Origin: Burkholderia sp. 4M9327F10 | Lineage (GTDB): Bacteria > Pseudomonadota > Gammaproteobacteria > Burkholderiales > Burkholderiaceae | Assembly (NCBI RefSeq): GCF_005503145.1 | Contig: NZ_SCNV01000073.1 | Location: 1 to 36,188 of the forward strand | Direction: 5' to 3' | DNA: 36,188 bases | Part shown: positions 25,045-32,019 of the stretch, one piece after another | Layout of the letters: every line of letters begins with the position of its first letter | Numbering within the stretch: position 1 is the stretch's first letter | Notes under the pieces: model-generated | The model's database searches: none | What the model was told of the DNA's origin: nothing | Seen by the model: the letters and a program-made list of their open reading frames with translations, nothing else | Position numbers and translations under genes: made by a program

Positions 25045-26505
25045 TTAGCTGGAGATTTTTTCGAGTTCGAGTCCGTTGGTGCGCGGCCCCATCAATCCAA
25101 TTGCGAGCATGACGATCAGCATCGCGCCGGCGATGAACACGAACACCCCCGTCGTGCCGAACCCCTTGAGTACCGAGGCGATCAGGAAGGCCGTAAAAAT
25201 CGCCGAGAAGCGGCTCCATGAGTAGACAAAGCCGACTGCCCGCGCACGGATGCTGGTCGGAAACAGCTCGGACTGGTAGGCGTGGAAGCTGTACGACATG
25301 ATATTGCTGGCCAGCGTCAGGCAGACGCCCAGGCTCACGAGCAGCACGGCCTGCGCAACCTGGCTGAACAACAGCCCGCAGACGATATTCGCCGCCGCCA
25401 TCACGACAATCACCGTCTTGCGCTCGAAGCGGTCGCCGATAAAGAGGCCGATGACCGGCCCGAGCGGCGCAGCGAGGGCAATGATGCTCGAATACATCAG
25501 GCTCGTGGTGATCGTGATGCCTTGCTTGATGAGCAGCGTCGGCACCCAGTTGGCAAAGCCGTAGAAACCGACCGTCTGGAACACGTTGAAGATCGTCATC
25601 ATCAGCGTGCGGTTGCGGTACGGCGGCACCCACATGTCGCGGAAGCTGCCGCGCGGCGCAACCGGCACGGGCGCGGCGGGAGGAGGCAGCTCGCGGCCAT
25701 ACTCGCTGCGCACCTTCGCTTCGAGCTCGCTCATCACCCGGTCCGCCTCGGCCAGGCGCCCCTGCTGTGCCAGCCAGCGCGGGCTCTCCGGCAGCGCCCG
25801 GCGGATCCACCAGACGAACAGCGCACCGTGTGCACCGATCAGCACGACCCAGCGCCAGCCGTCGAGACCGAGCAAGGTGCGCGGCACCAGCAGATAGGAA
25901 AGAAACGCCACCACCGGCACCGCCGTGAAGCCGACCGCCTGCTCGCAGGCAAACGCCCGGCCACGGATCTCCTTCGGCACCAGCTCAGAAATATACGTGC
26001 CGATCGTCACCAGTTCGACACCGATCCCGACGCCTGCCAGGAAGCGCCAGAAGTTCAGGCCTGTGGCGCTCTCCTGGAACGCCATCACGACGTTGGCTGC
26101 CGTGTACCACAGCAGCGACCAGGTAAACACCGCACGGCGCCCGAAGCGGTCGGCGAGGAAGCCGCAGGCGATGGTGCCGATGAACAACCCCGAGAACAGC
26201 GCGGCGATAAAGCTCGCAACACCGGTCGTGCCGAACAGGCCCTGCGTCGTCGCCGTCAAGAGGCCGCTTTTGACGAGACCGGGCGCGACGTAGCCGGTAT
26301 AGAGCAAATCGTAGAGTTCGAAGAAGAAGCCGAGGCTCAGCAGCACGACGAGCTTCCAGATGGAACGCGTAGCCGGCAAGCGGTCGAGGCGCGCGGAGAT
26401 CGTGCCGGCGTCTGGCGCCGCCGCAGCGCCGGGGCCTGGCGTGTGAGCGGTGCCGCCCACGGTAGTAGCAGGGATAGCGGACCCGGCTGGTTCTGGACTT
26501 GCCAT
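25045..26505 (-). CDS. MFS transporter, sugar/organic-acid:H+ symporter type
   Basis: 486 residues starting at ATG 26505 with AAGGAG seven bases upstream. After a 45-residue Ala/Pro/Gly-rich head come 12 helices. Motif A is CGFLADRFGRRAVF, and the central loop contains ALPESPRWLAQQGRLAEAD, the PESPRWL signature of the sugar-porter/metabolite-symporter branch. This branch imports sugars, aromatic acids or dicarboxylates. No catabolic genes are adjacent, so the substrate cannot be guessed. It is divergent from a DHA2 exporter. Confidence 0.88.
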   Translation of the reverse strand: MASPEPAGSAIPATTVGGTAHTPGPGAAAAPDAGTISARLDRLPATRSIWKLVVLLSLGFFFELYDLLYTGYVAPGLVKSGLLTATTQGLFGTTGVASFIAALFSGLFIGTIACGFLADRFGRRAVFTWSLLWYTAANVVMAFQESATGLNFWRFLAGVGIGVELVTIGTYISELVPKEIRGRAFACEQAVGFTAVPVVAFLSYLLVPRTLLGLDGWRWVVLIGAHGALFVWWIRRALPESPRWLAQQGRLAEADRVMSELEAKVRSEYGRELPPPAAPVPVAPRGSFRDMWVPPYRNRTLMMTIFNVFQTVGFYGFANWVPTLLIKQGITITTSLMYSSIIALAAPLGPVIGLFIGDRFERKTVIVVMAAANIVCGLLFSQVAQAVLLVSLGVCLTLASNIMSYSFHAYQSELFPTSIRARAVGFVYSWSRFSAIFTAFLIASVLKGFGTTGVFVFIAGAMLIVMLAIGLMGPRTNGLELEKISS

Positions 26506-26824
26506 GCATGTCTCCTTCTGCGTGCTGATTTTATGTGTCGTTGCCCCAATTGCCTGATCTAGGCAGGTCCAGGCGGGACCAACGCGACCATCGAACCCGG
26601 CCAGCATTCTAGCCGCGTGCGCGCTTCAATAGGTCTTTGATTGAACGCGGCCCCGCTAATATATTCTTCGACCTAATACCGAGCGAATAATATATTGGAC
26701 GTTTATCCTGGCGCATCGCATTCTTGCATGGCCACAAAACTCCGGCACACCTTGTCTCCTTCGGATCACTGCGGCAGCAGGAGCGCAACGTGCCGCCATC
26801 CCCCTCCCCATGTGAAGAAGAACG
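26506..26824. other. Divergent promoter region between two MFS genes
   Basis: 319 bases between the minus-strand symporter (26505) and the plus-strand DHA2 exporter (26825). It holds the AT-rich inverted repeat at 26656-26698. AGGAG for the leftward gene sits at 26511-26516 and a GAAGAAGAA stretch precedes the rightward ATG. No RNA gene or further coding frame is evident. Confidence 0.5.
26656..26698. repeat. AT-rich inverted repeat, 15-base arms
   Basis: Left arm CTAATATATTCTTCG (26656-26670) mirrors right arm CGAATAATATATTGG (26684-26698) at 13 of 15 positions across a 13-base spacer. Equivalently, TAATATATT occurs twice in direct orientation 31 bases (about three helical turns) apart. Its position between divergent transporter genes suggests an operator or an AT-rich promoter core. 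Confidence 0.55.
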
Positions 26825-28282
26825 ATGAGCGAGACCCCGACCGCGTTCGCGACTGCCGGCGCGAAAAACACAATGCGCATGTGGCAACTCGTGCTGCTGA
26901 TGGCGGCCACGTCGCTCGGCTACTTCGTGGTGCAGCTCGACGTTTCGATCGTCAACCTCAGCTTGCCCGCGATACAGCATTACTTTCAGATAGACGTGGC
27001 GATGCTGCAGTGGATCGTCAATAGCTACACGCTGTCGTTCTCCGTTGTGCTGCTCTCCGCGGGCGTGCTCGGCGACCGCTACGGCAGCAAGAATTTTCTG
27101 CTTCTCGGCTATGCGGTCTTTTGCGCCGCATCGCTCGCCTGCGGCATGGCGCCCACCGTGCCGACCATGTTGCTGGCGCGTTTCGTTCAGGGCATTGGAG
27201 CGGCGATCATCGTGCCGAATTCGCTGGCCGTCATCAACTGGGCGCTCCCGGACAACAAGAGTCTCAGGCTCACGCTAGTGTCCATCTGGATGGCATTTGG
27301 CGGCGCTGCGCTGACCAGCGGTCCGATTTTCGGCGGCATCATCAACTCCATTGCCAACTGGCGCTACATCTTTTTTATCAACCTGCCGATCTGCGCGCTC
27401 GGCGTCTTTCTCACGGCGCGCCATGTAAAGGCCACACCGCGGCGCGACGCACGAAGCCAGGACTGGATCGGCCAGTTGCTGCTTCTCTGCTTTGCGACCG
27501 CGCTGCTGGTTCTCATCATCAATTTCGCGGAGCTTTCGCGCGATGCAAGACTGGCGCTTGCGGCCGCAGCCGTGGTCAGCCTCGCCATTTTCATCCGGGT
27601 CGAGAAGCGCTCGCAAGATCCCGCGATTCCACTGGATATTTTCAGAAATGTCGGACTGCAGAAGGTATTCCTGATCGCTGTGATGGTGAATTTCGTCTAC
27701 TTCGGCGTGGTGTTCTTTTCGAGTCTATATTTCAGACACTATCTGAAGATGACCGTGTTGCAGGCAGGCCTTGCCTTTATACCGGTCACACTGCCGTTGA
27801 TCGTCTCCAACCTGTTGAGCGCCAGGATCAGCCGGACGTACGGCCCGGAGCGCAGCATCGCAATCGGCTTCTGGCTCATGATTCCCGGCTTGCTGTACCT
27901 CGCTCTCCCGGCTCTGCGCACCAGTTACGGCTTGATGCTGCCGGCCTTCGCGGTGACGACCTTCGGCATAGGCTTCATTTCTTCGACGATCACGGCGATG
28001 GCGATGAACTCAATCGGCCCGGAACGCGGCGGCATGATCTCAGCCGTGGTGAATTTCTTCCGGCAGATAGCGGGTGCGTTCGGTGTGGCTGTGTTTGGCA
28101 TTTTCATGACTTCAGCGGATCGCGAGACGGCTTATCGGCACTTTGGCGTTGCACTCGTTTCAGTCGCGCTGGTTCTGCTGCTGTCGATCGCGGTGTTCGC
28201 ACGACTGGAACGAAGCAGATCCGCTACATTTCCGCTTGCTGCACCACGTCGGGCCAGTCACAGGCGCTGGTTTTGGCATTGA
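26825..28282 (+). CDS. MFS transporter, DHA2 family (EmrB/QacA type)
   Basis: A 485-residue protein with 14 predicted helices. It begins with the DHA2 signature FVVQLDVSIVNLSLPAIQ in helix 1, has motif A-like GVLGDRYGSKNFL and the helix 5 antiporter motif (WMAFGGAALTSGPIFGG). These proton antiporters export drugs or metabolites across the inner membrane. The C-terminal end (ASHRRWFWH) is unusual, and its last 59 bases overlap the 3' end of the convergent chitin-binding-domain gene. The stop may therefore have been lost and re-gained downstream. Confidence 0.88.
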   Translation: MSETPTAFATAGAKNTMRMWQLVLLMAATSLGYFVVQLDVSIVNLSLPAIQHYFQIDVAMLQWIVNSYTLSFSVVLLSAGVLGDRYGSKNFLLLGYAVFCAASLACGMAPTVPTMLLARFVQGIGAAIIVPNSLAVINWALPDNKSLRLTLVSIWMAFGGAALTSGPIFGGIINSIANWRYIFFINLPICALGVFLTARHVKATPRRDARSQDWIGQLLLLCFATALLVLIINFAELSRDARLALAAAAVVSLAIFIRVEKRSQDPAIPLDIFRNVGLQKVFLIAVMVNFVYFGVVFFSSLYFRHYLKMTVLQAGLAFIPVTLPLIVSNLLSARISRTYGPERSIAIGFWLMIPGLLYLALPALRTSYGLMLPAFAVTTFGIGFISSTITAMAMNSIGPERGGMISAVVNFFRQIAGAFGVAVFGIFMTSADRETAYRHFGVALVSVALVLLLSIAVFARLERSRSATFPLAAPRRASHRRWFWH

Positions 28283-28589
28283 ACAGCAGGCCGGTCGGGC
28301 AGATGCGTTCGATCGGTTGCGGGGGCGTTCCGGCGCAAACATAGAACGCGGATGCGTCGGACGGATTCGAGATGAATTGCCCCGAGCTCGCGCACTGCGG
28401 GGCGGGCTGCACCAGCGCAGTCTGCGTCACGGGCGCAGCGAGCGCGACGTCCACATTCAGCGTGACCAGCCCCGCGAGGCTTGCCGTCCCTTCAAGGTGC
28501 GCACCGGTTACGTTGATCAGGCTGGAAGTCGCGCCATGACCCGCCGTGGTCTGCTCGTTACTAGCGACTGGCACTCTCCAGAATTTCAC
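28224..28589 (-). CDS. Protein with a peritrophin-A-like (CBM14) chitin-binding domain
   Basis: A 121-residue protein. Residues about 70-115 read as a CBM14 domain: Cys in QCASSG, then AFYVCAG, ERICPTGLLFNAKTSACDWP. The CPxGLxF-x(5)-C-D-WP string is the family hallmark. Canonical domains have six Cys paired C1-C3, C2-C6 and C4-C5; here C2 and C6 are both missing, so exactly one bond is lost. The first 65 residues are Ala/Thr/Val-rich with no clear signal peptide. Start GTG 28589 is uncertain, since it lies in a hairpin and has no obvious ribosome-binding site. Last gene behind the BtuB-like and DUF4430-like genes. The domain is common in arthropod cuticle proteins and rare in bacteria. Confidence 0.7.
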   Translation of the reverse strand: MKFWRVPVASNEQTTAGHGATSSLINVTGAHLEGTASLAGLVTLNVDVALAAPVTQTALVQPAPQCASSGQFISNPSDASAFYVCAGTPPQPIERICPTGLLFNAKTSACDWPDVVQQAEM

Positions 28590-28606
28590 GCGATGTGCGT
28601 GAAATT
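28582..28606. other. Perfect inverted repeat over the CBM14-like start codon
   Basis: AATTTCACGC / GCGTGAAATT arms of 10 bases around a 5-base centre. In a minus-strand transcript this would form a hairpin between the DUF4430-like stop (28628) and the next gene and would bury the GTG start. There is no U-run after it, so it is not an ordinary terminator. It could control translation of the last gene or bind a regulator. Confidence 0.6.
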
Positions 28607-28627
28607 TATCCGCTCAGTCTGAACGCC

Positions 28628-29050
28628 TCAGCCCGCGTGCCGCTTCTGCACCAGCGCAGCCCTTCTGGAAAGGCTAGCGGGCGCCGACGGTATGGCCGTG
28701 TACTGCCACGTCACCGTCGAACCCGGATTCGGATAAGTCGTATTCGCCCCGCTGAGCGAAGCAACATCATTGACCAGCAGCTCCCAATAGAATTGGGAGT
28801 TATTCGGCAGCCCCGCGATACTTTCGATTTCGTATCCCAGGTACCCAGGAAACTGCGTCGATTCGCTATAGCCGTAGTATTCGAGCGTGAACAGGAACGG
28901 ATCGGAAGTCGCAGGAGTCTGCCCGAGCACAAACGCCTGTTCTAATAGTTGCAGGGCCGTGATTTCCGGGGTGAACGGAACGGAATACTCGAACAGTTGC
29001 TTGTTGGTGTTGTCGACTGCGCGCAGCGTAATCGGATTAAATCCAGCCAT
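28628..29050 (-). CDS. DUF4430 / transcobalamin C-terminal-domain-like protein
   Basis: A 140-residue protein that is nearly all one domain. The pattern ITALQLLEQAF ... FTLEYYG ... LGYEIESIAGLPNNSQFYWELLVND ... YPNPGSTVTWQY matches the beta domain of animal transcobalamin/intrinsic factor (I recall strings like GPYITSIQGL, TYWELLS and a final GENLEVRW) and bacterial DUF4430 domains. In the animal carriers this domain closes over cobalamin. No signal peptide is visible (MAGFNPITLRAV), which is odd for a surface ligand-binding domain. ACGGAG precedes ATG 29050. It lies 99 bases downstream of a BtuB-like receptor under a cobalamin riboswitch, so B12 binding is the natural inference. Confidence 0.72.
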   Translation of the reverse strand: MAGFNPITLRAVDNTNKQLFEYSVPFTPEITALQLLEQAFVLGQTPATSDPFLFTLEYYGYSESTQFPGYLGYEIESIAGLPNNSQFYWELLVNDVASLSGANTTYPNPGSTVTWQYTAIPSAPASLSRRAALVQKRHAG

Positions 29051-29080
29051 GGTTCACTCCGTTAGTTTGGCGAAATTGAG

Positions 29081-29117
29081 GTGGCACTGGGACAGGCATG
29101 CGTGCCTATGGTGCCAC
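29081..29117. other. Intercistronic hairpin between btuB and the DUF4430-like gene
   Basis: A nested inverted repeat: outer arms GTGGCAC / GTGCCAC (7 bp), inner arms AGGCA / TGCCT around TGCG. It sits in the 99-base gap of the presumed operon and lacks a U-run. It may protect the receptor message after processing or reduce read-through. Confidence 0.5.
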
Positions 29118-29149
29118 AGTGCCGGCCCCGAATCAGTCCGGGTCAGAGC

Positions 29150-31087
29150 CTAGAACGTATAAGCCAGCTTGCCGAATGCCGTACGGCCCAGCGTGTTGTA
29201 CCCATACGCCGTCTCATACTGCCGGTTAAACAGGTTCGACAGATTCGCAGACAGCGTGAGATGCGAGTTGACCTTATATGCGGCACGCAGGCCGACGGTC
29301 GTATACGACGGCAGATAGATTGTGTTGGCCTGGTCGTCGAAGGTCGATCCGCCGTAAAGCAGCGAGACGCCCGTGCTCAGCGCATGCAGGTGAAACTCGT
29401 CCCACGTGTGATCGACGCTCAGGCTGGCGGTCTGGCGCGGGCGGCGATTCAGCCACGTCTGGTCGGTAACATCCTGCGGATTAAGAATGCTGACCGAGGC
29501 GCTCACATCCGTGGTTTTGGCGATTGTCCCCTTGTACGAGAGTTCCAGACCCTGGATGTGCGCCCGCCCGATGTTCACCGGCAGAAAGGTGACCGAGTTG
29601 TAGCTGATGAGGTCGTGATAGCGCGTGTCATACACAGCGGCTGTGAAGGTGCCGAACGAGGTTGCGGCATCCAGTGCGGCTTCGACCGTATCGCTGCGCT
29701 CGGGCAGCATGTTCGGGTTCGCATACCCTGGGTAGTACAGATCGTCGAAGGTCGGCAGACGGAATGCATTGCCATACGAGAGGCGCGCCGTATAGACCGG
29801 CGTAATCGCATAAGCGACAGCGACATTGCCGGTATTGACCGACTGTCCTTCGACAATCTCGTGACGGCCCGCGAGGAACACCGTCAAATCACCCAGCGTG
29901 GCCGATTGATGCAGCGAGACGGCCGAATCGTTGCGTGTCGGCACCCCCGTCGGAATATCGAACGGCAGAAACGCTTGCTCGCGGGAGAAGTCGTAGGCGA
30001 GCTTCGTCTCGCCGGACAGCGGCAGATTGAAGAGCGTCAGGCCTTTTTCCTGATGGGTCAACGAGGTCGACGTGCTAAAGCGCGTCGAGTCGATCTCATC
30101 AGGCGGGATAGAAGGATTATGCGAGTAGACATACTGGCGGTCCGTCGAGTAGCCGACCGACTGATCGAACTGCGTGGTCGGCGTGATGTCCAGATGGAAC
30201 GCCACGCCTGTCGTCAACTGGTGATCGAGCTGCCAGTCATCGCCGCCTGCGTCGTCGTAGGAGAGATTGGAGCGGTGATACAGCGCGAAGGTGGAGATCG
30301 ACCAGTTGTCATGGGCGTAGCCGAGCCGGCCATCCACGTCCTGTGAATGATACGGATTGCGGCCGTCTTCATGCCCATAGGCCCACGGCTGGGTCGCATC
30401 GATCCCCGCCGTGTTGTAGTCATGCAGGCCAAGCGAATACGTCACACCGGACAGGGCAGCGAGCGGACCGGTGGAGGGAATGCTGCCGGAGGTGCGCACC
30501 TGCGTGTCGAAGGTCTTGTTCGAGCCGCCGCCGAAGGAAACCGTGGTCTGATTCGGCTGGTTCGAGGCATGGTTCGTGAAGAGCTGCACGACGCCGCCCA
30601 CCGCGTCCGCACCGAACGACGCCGCTGCCGGGCCCGAAATGACTTCGACGCGGTCGAACGCGGAGGTCGGAAGATCGGCCCACTCCGCTTCGCCCGTGGT
30701 CGCAGAGCCAACCCGGATACCGTCGATAAAGACCGCAACCTGATTTCCCGATGAACCGCGGATACTGACCGAGGCGCTTGTTCCCGGGCCGCCGTTTTGC
30801 GAAATCGTGACCCCGGGCAGCGTGGCGAGCGCCTGGGTGATGCTCGGGTCGATCGGCGACAGACGCTCCAGATCCGCGCGGGTCAACACCTGGGTCGAGG
30901 CATAGCGCCCATCGAATGACTGCGGCAAGTGCTGCGTGTCCCCGGTGACGAGGATATTCGGCAGCGTGGTGACCGCCGGCGTCTGATCCGGCTGTTGCAA
31001 CTGTTGCGGCGACGAATCGTCTGCATGCGCGATCTGCCAGCCCGACATGGTCAGGGCAGACGTAATGATCAAATGATGGAACTTCAT
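29150..31087 (-). CDS. btuB: TonB-dependent vitamin B12 receptor, BtuB-like
   Basis: A 645-residue outer-membrane protein: signal peptide 1-22 (ending AHA), a TonB-box-like NILVTGD, plug domain (ITQALATLPGVTISQNGGPG, then SIRGSSGNQVAVFIDGIRVG and SGPAAASFGADAVGGVV, all close in pattern to E. coli BtuB), and a 22-strand barrel ending in Phe (LAYTF). It imports cobalamin across the outer membrane using TonB energy. A cobalamin riboswitch lies upstream (31383-31474), with a 40-codon ORF between, so expression should fall when B12 is plentiful. The DUF4430-like and CBM14-like genes follow on the same strand. No btuCDF genes are in the window. Confidence 0.88.
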   Translation of the reverse strand: MKFHHLIITSALTMSGWQIAHADDSSPQQLQQPDQTPAVTTLPNILVTGDTQHLPQSFDGRYASTQVLTRADLERLSPIDPSITQALATLPGVTISQNGGPGTSASVSIRGSSGNQVAVFIDGIRVGSATTGEAEWADLPTSAFDRVEVISGPAAASFGADAVGGVVQLFTNHASNQPNQTTVSFGGGSNKTFDTQVRTSGSIPSTGPLAALSGVTYSLGLHDYNTAGIDATQPWAYGHEDGRNPYHSQDVDGRLGYAHDNWSISTFALYHRSNLSYDDAGGDDWQLDHQLTTGVAFHLDITPTTQFDQSVGYSTDRQYVYSHNPSIPPDEIDSTRFSTSTSLTHQEKGLTLFNLPLSGETKLAYDFSREQAFLPFDIPTGVPTRNDSAVSLHQSATLGDLTVFLAGRHEIVEGQSVNTGNVAVAYAITPVYTARLSYGNAFRLPTFDDLYYPGYANPNMLPERSDTVEAALDAATSFGTFTAAVYDTRYHDLISYNSVTFLPVNIGRAHIQGLELSYKGTIAKTTDVSASVSILNPQDVTDQTWLNRRPRQTASLSVDHTWDEFHLHALSTGVSLLYGGSTFDDQANTIYLPSYTTVGLRAAYKVNSHLTLSANLSNLFNRQYETAYGYNTLGRTAFGKLAYTF

Positions 31088-31213
31088 AAGGGGGACGTCC
31101 CTGTTATTAGTAGATTGTTGGAGGGCATGATGCGCATGCGAACGCCGTCAAGCCTGCCCCATGCCGGGGTCGTTATAGTGCCGATCGCGGGCGGTGAAAC
31201 CAGGTCGTGAAAG

Positions 31214-31336
31214 TCAATGAGCCGCGACGACGCCGACGAAGGCGCAGCGCACTGGATATCCGTAGCCCGACGCGATCCCACAGGCGCGAACGAATCGGTC
31301 TGGGGCGAAGCCCAGATTCTGTACAGGTTCGGTCAT
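31214..31336 (-). CDS. 40-codon ORF directly behind the cobalamin riboswitch
   Basis: MTEPVQNLGFAPDRFVRACG begins a 40-residue frame with an excellent ribosome-binding site (AGGAGA, seven bases before ATG 31336). GGGG and CCCC segments just upstream can pair next to the AGGAG, as expected if the riboswitch controls its translation. The product has two Cys, is mildly hydrophobic at the C-terminus (CAFVGVVAAH) and matches nothing I recognise; it is not CbtB. It may be a leader ORF for btuB, which starts 126 bases further on, or the stump of a former gene. Confidence 0.5.
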   Translation of the reverse strand: MTEPVQNLGFAPDRFVRACGIASGYGYPVRCAFVGVVAAH

Positions 31337-31382
31337 ACGAATATCTCCTGGGGATGACGCGCCCCAATGTCGGAAGAGAGGG

Positions 31383-31474
31383 ATACGACGCCGAGGTCTG
31401 ACTTCCGGTCCTTGTTGAAACCGGTCACAGTGGCGCGACCGCGCTGGATTTGCACCAGCTTCCACGAGTCGTAC
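31383..31474 (-). promoter_or_regulatory. Cobalamin riboswitch (compact form)
   Basis: On the minus strand the conserved core is plain: GGAAGCTGGTGCAAATCC (GGGAA...GGTGnAAATCC region), then CGCCACTGTGACCGG (the GCnACTGTGA element) and CCGGAAGTCAGACC (the AGTCAGGACC element). The ends pair as P1: GTACGAC (31474-31468) with GTCGTAT (31389-31383). At about 92 nt it is a compact version like those before cbtAB or btuB genes in proteobacteria. It sits 46 bases before a strong ribosome-binding site (31344-31349), suggesting translational control. Expected effect: B12 binding turns off the 40-codon ORF and BtuB. Confidence 0.88.
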
Positions 31475-31511
31475 GCGCGCATTTTACTTCCGAATCCGCA
31501 CACGCCCAAAA

Positions 31512-31540
31512 CCCCGCCGGCGATGAACTCGCGGGCGGGG
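31512..31540 (-). terminator. Intrinsic terminator at the end of the metE remnant
   Basis: Stem CCCCGCC / GGCGGGG with a further GCG/CGC inner pairing, followed on the minus strand by TTTT. It separates the metE tail from the riboswitch leader, so the riboswitch transcript most likely starts downstream of it, between about 31480 and 31510. Confidence 0.7.
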
Positions 31541-31567
31541 CAAAAAAACCACACAAGACGATCAGGC

Positions 31568-31781
31568 AGCGCTTGCGCCTTTGCGCTGCGTTACGCTGCG
31601 CTTCGAGCTTCTGCCGCAGAGTCCGCGCCGCCGCGATCATGTTGGCGAGTGCGGCTTCCGTCCCCGGCCAGCCACCCGTCTTAAGACCGCAATCGGGATT
31701 GACCCAGAGCCGTTCGGCGGGGATCACCTCGCAGGCGCGCTCAAGCAGGCGCTGCATTGTTTCGATGCCCGGCACACGCGG
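31568..31781 (-). pseudogene. metE: metE C-terminal remnant (cobalamin-independent methionine synthase)
   Basis: About 70 codons read PRVPGIETMQRLLERACEVI and then ERLWVNPDCGLKT with a following GWP. This is the extreme C-terminus of MetE, including the zinc-ligand Cys in NPDCGLKT. Homology begins abruptly at PRV (about 31781), where an in-frame stop follows upstream, so about 90 per cent of the gene is missing. The frame then runs through the terminator with no MetE-like stop, suggesting a frameshift near the end as well. metE is often regulated by cobalamin riboswitches; here the fragment lies upstream of one, in the same direction. Confidence 0.75.
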
Positions 31782-31947
31782 CTATGTGCTGGCGAAACGC
31801 GTGGGCGCGGACGGCCTTTGGAGCGAGCTGTATGCGATCGCGCCCAAAGGTACGGCCGGCCGTACCTTTGGCGATTTTGTGTCGATCGTGCGCGATATCT
31901 GCGCTGCGCAACTCGACAGTATCGAGTTGCTGTCCAGCGTTGATTGA
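31782..31947 (+). pseudogene. Unidentified 3' gene fragment abutting the metE remnant
   Basis: From the exact point where MetE homology stops, the plus strand reads YVLAKRVGADGLWSELYAIA, then a GRTFGDFVSIVRDICAAQLD segment, ending in a TGA at 31945-31947. It has normal codon use for this genome but no start of its own; upstream the frame is antisense metE. It looks like the tail of a longer gene joined by a rearrangement. I do not recognise the family. It contains the 28-bp palindrome at 31844-31871. A weak stem (31955-31973) followed by TTTT could be its old terminator. Confidence 0.45.
31844..31871. repeat. 28-bp perfect palindrome
   Basis: CCAAAGGTACGGCC followed directly by its exact reverse complement. 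With no spacer it cannot form an ordinary RNA hairpin loop, but it can bind a symmetric protein or extrude a cruciform. It lies within the unidentified gene fragment next to the rearrangement point. Confidence 0.9.
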
Positions 31948-32019
31948 CCGATGCCTGAGCGGTGGTTGCTCAGCCTCGCTTTTCTGTCCTTTGAACGATT
32001 GCGACTTGCGCCGATCACA

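Noticed and set aside
31214..31336. Calling the 40-codon ORF CbtB
   Set aside because: CbtB has a His-rich HxxRHxxxFPCH-type end and a membrane helix; this ORF has neither.
31425..31775. Complete 116-codon gene over the metE tail
   Set aside because: Only the first 70 codons match MetE; the rest runs through a terminator hairpin toward the riboswitch and has no MetE-like end, so I call a remnant.
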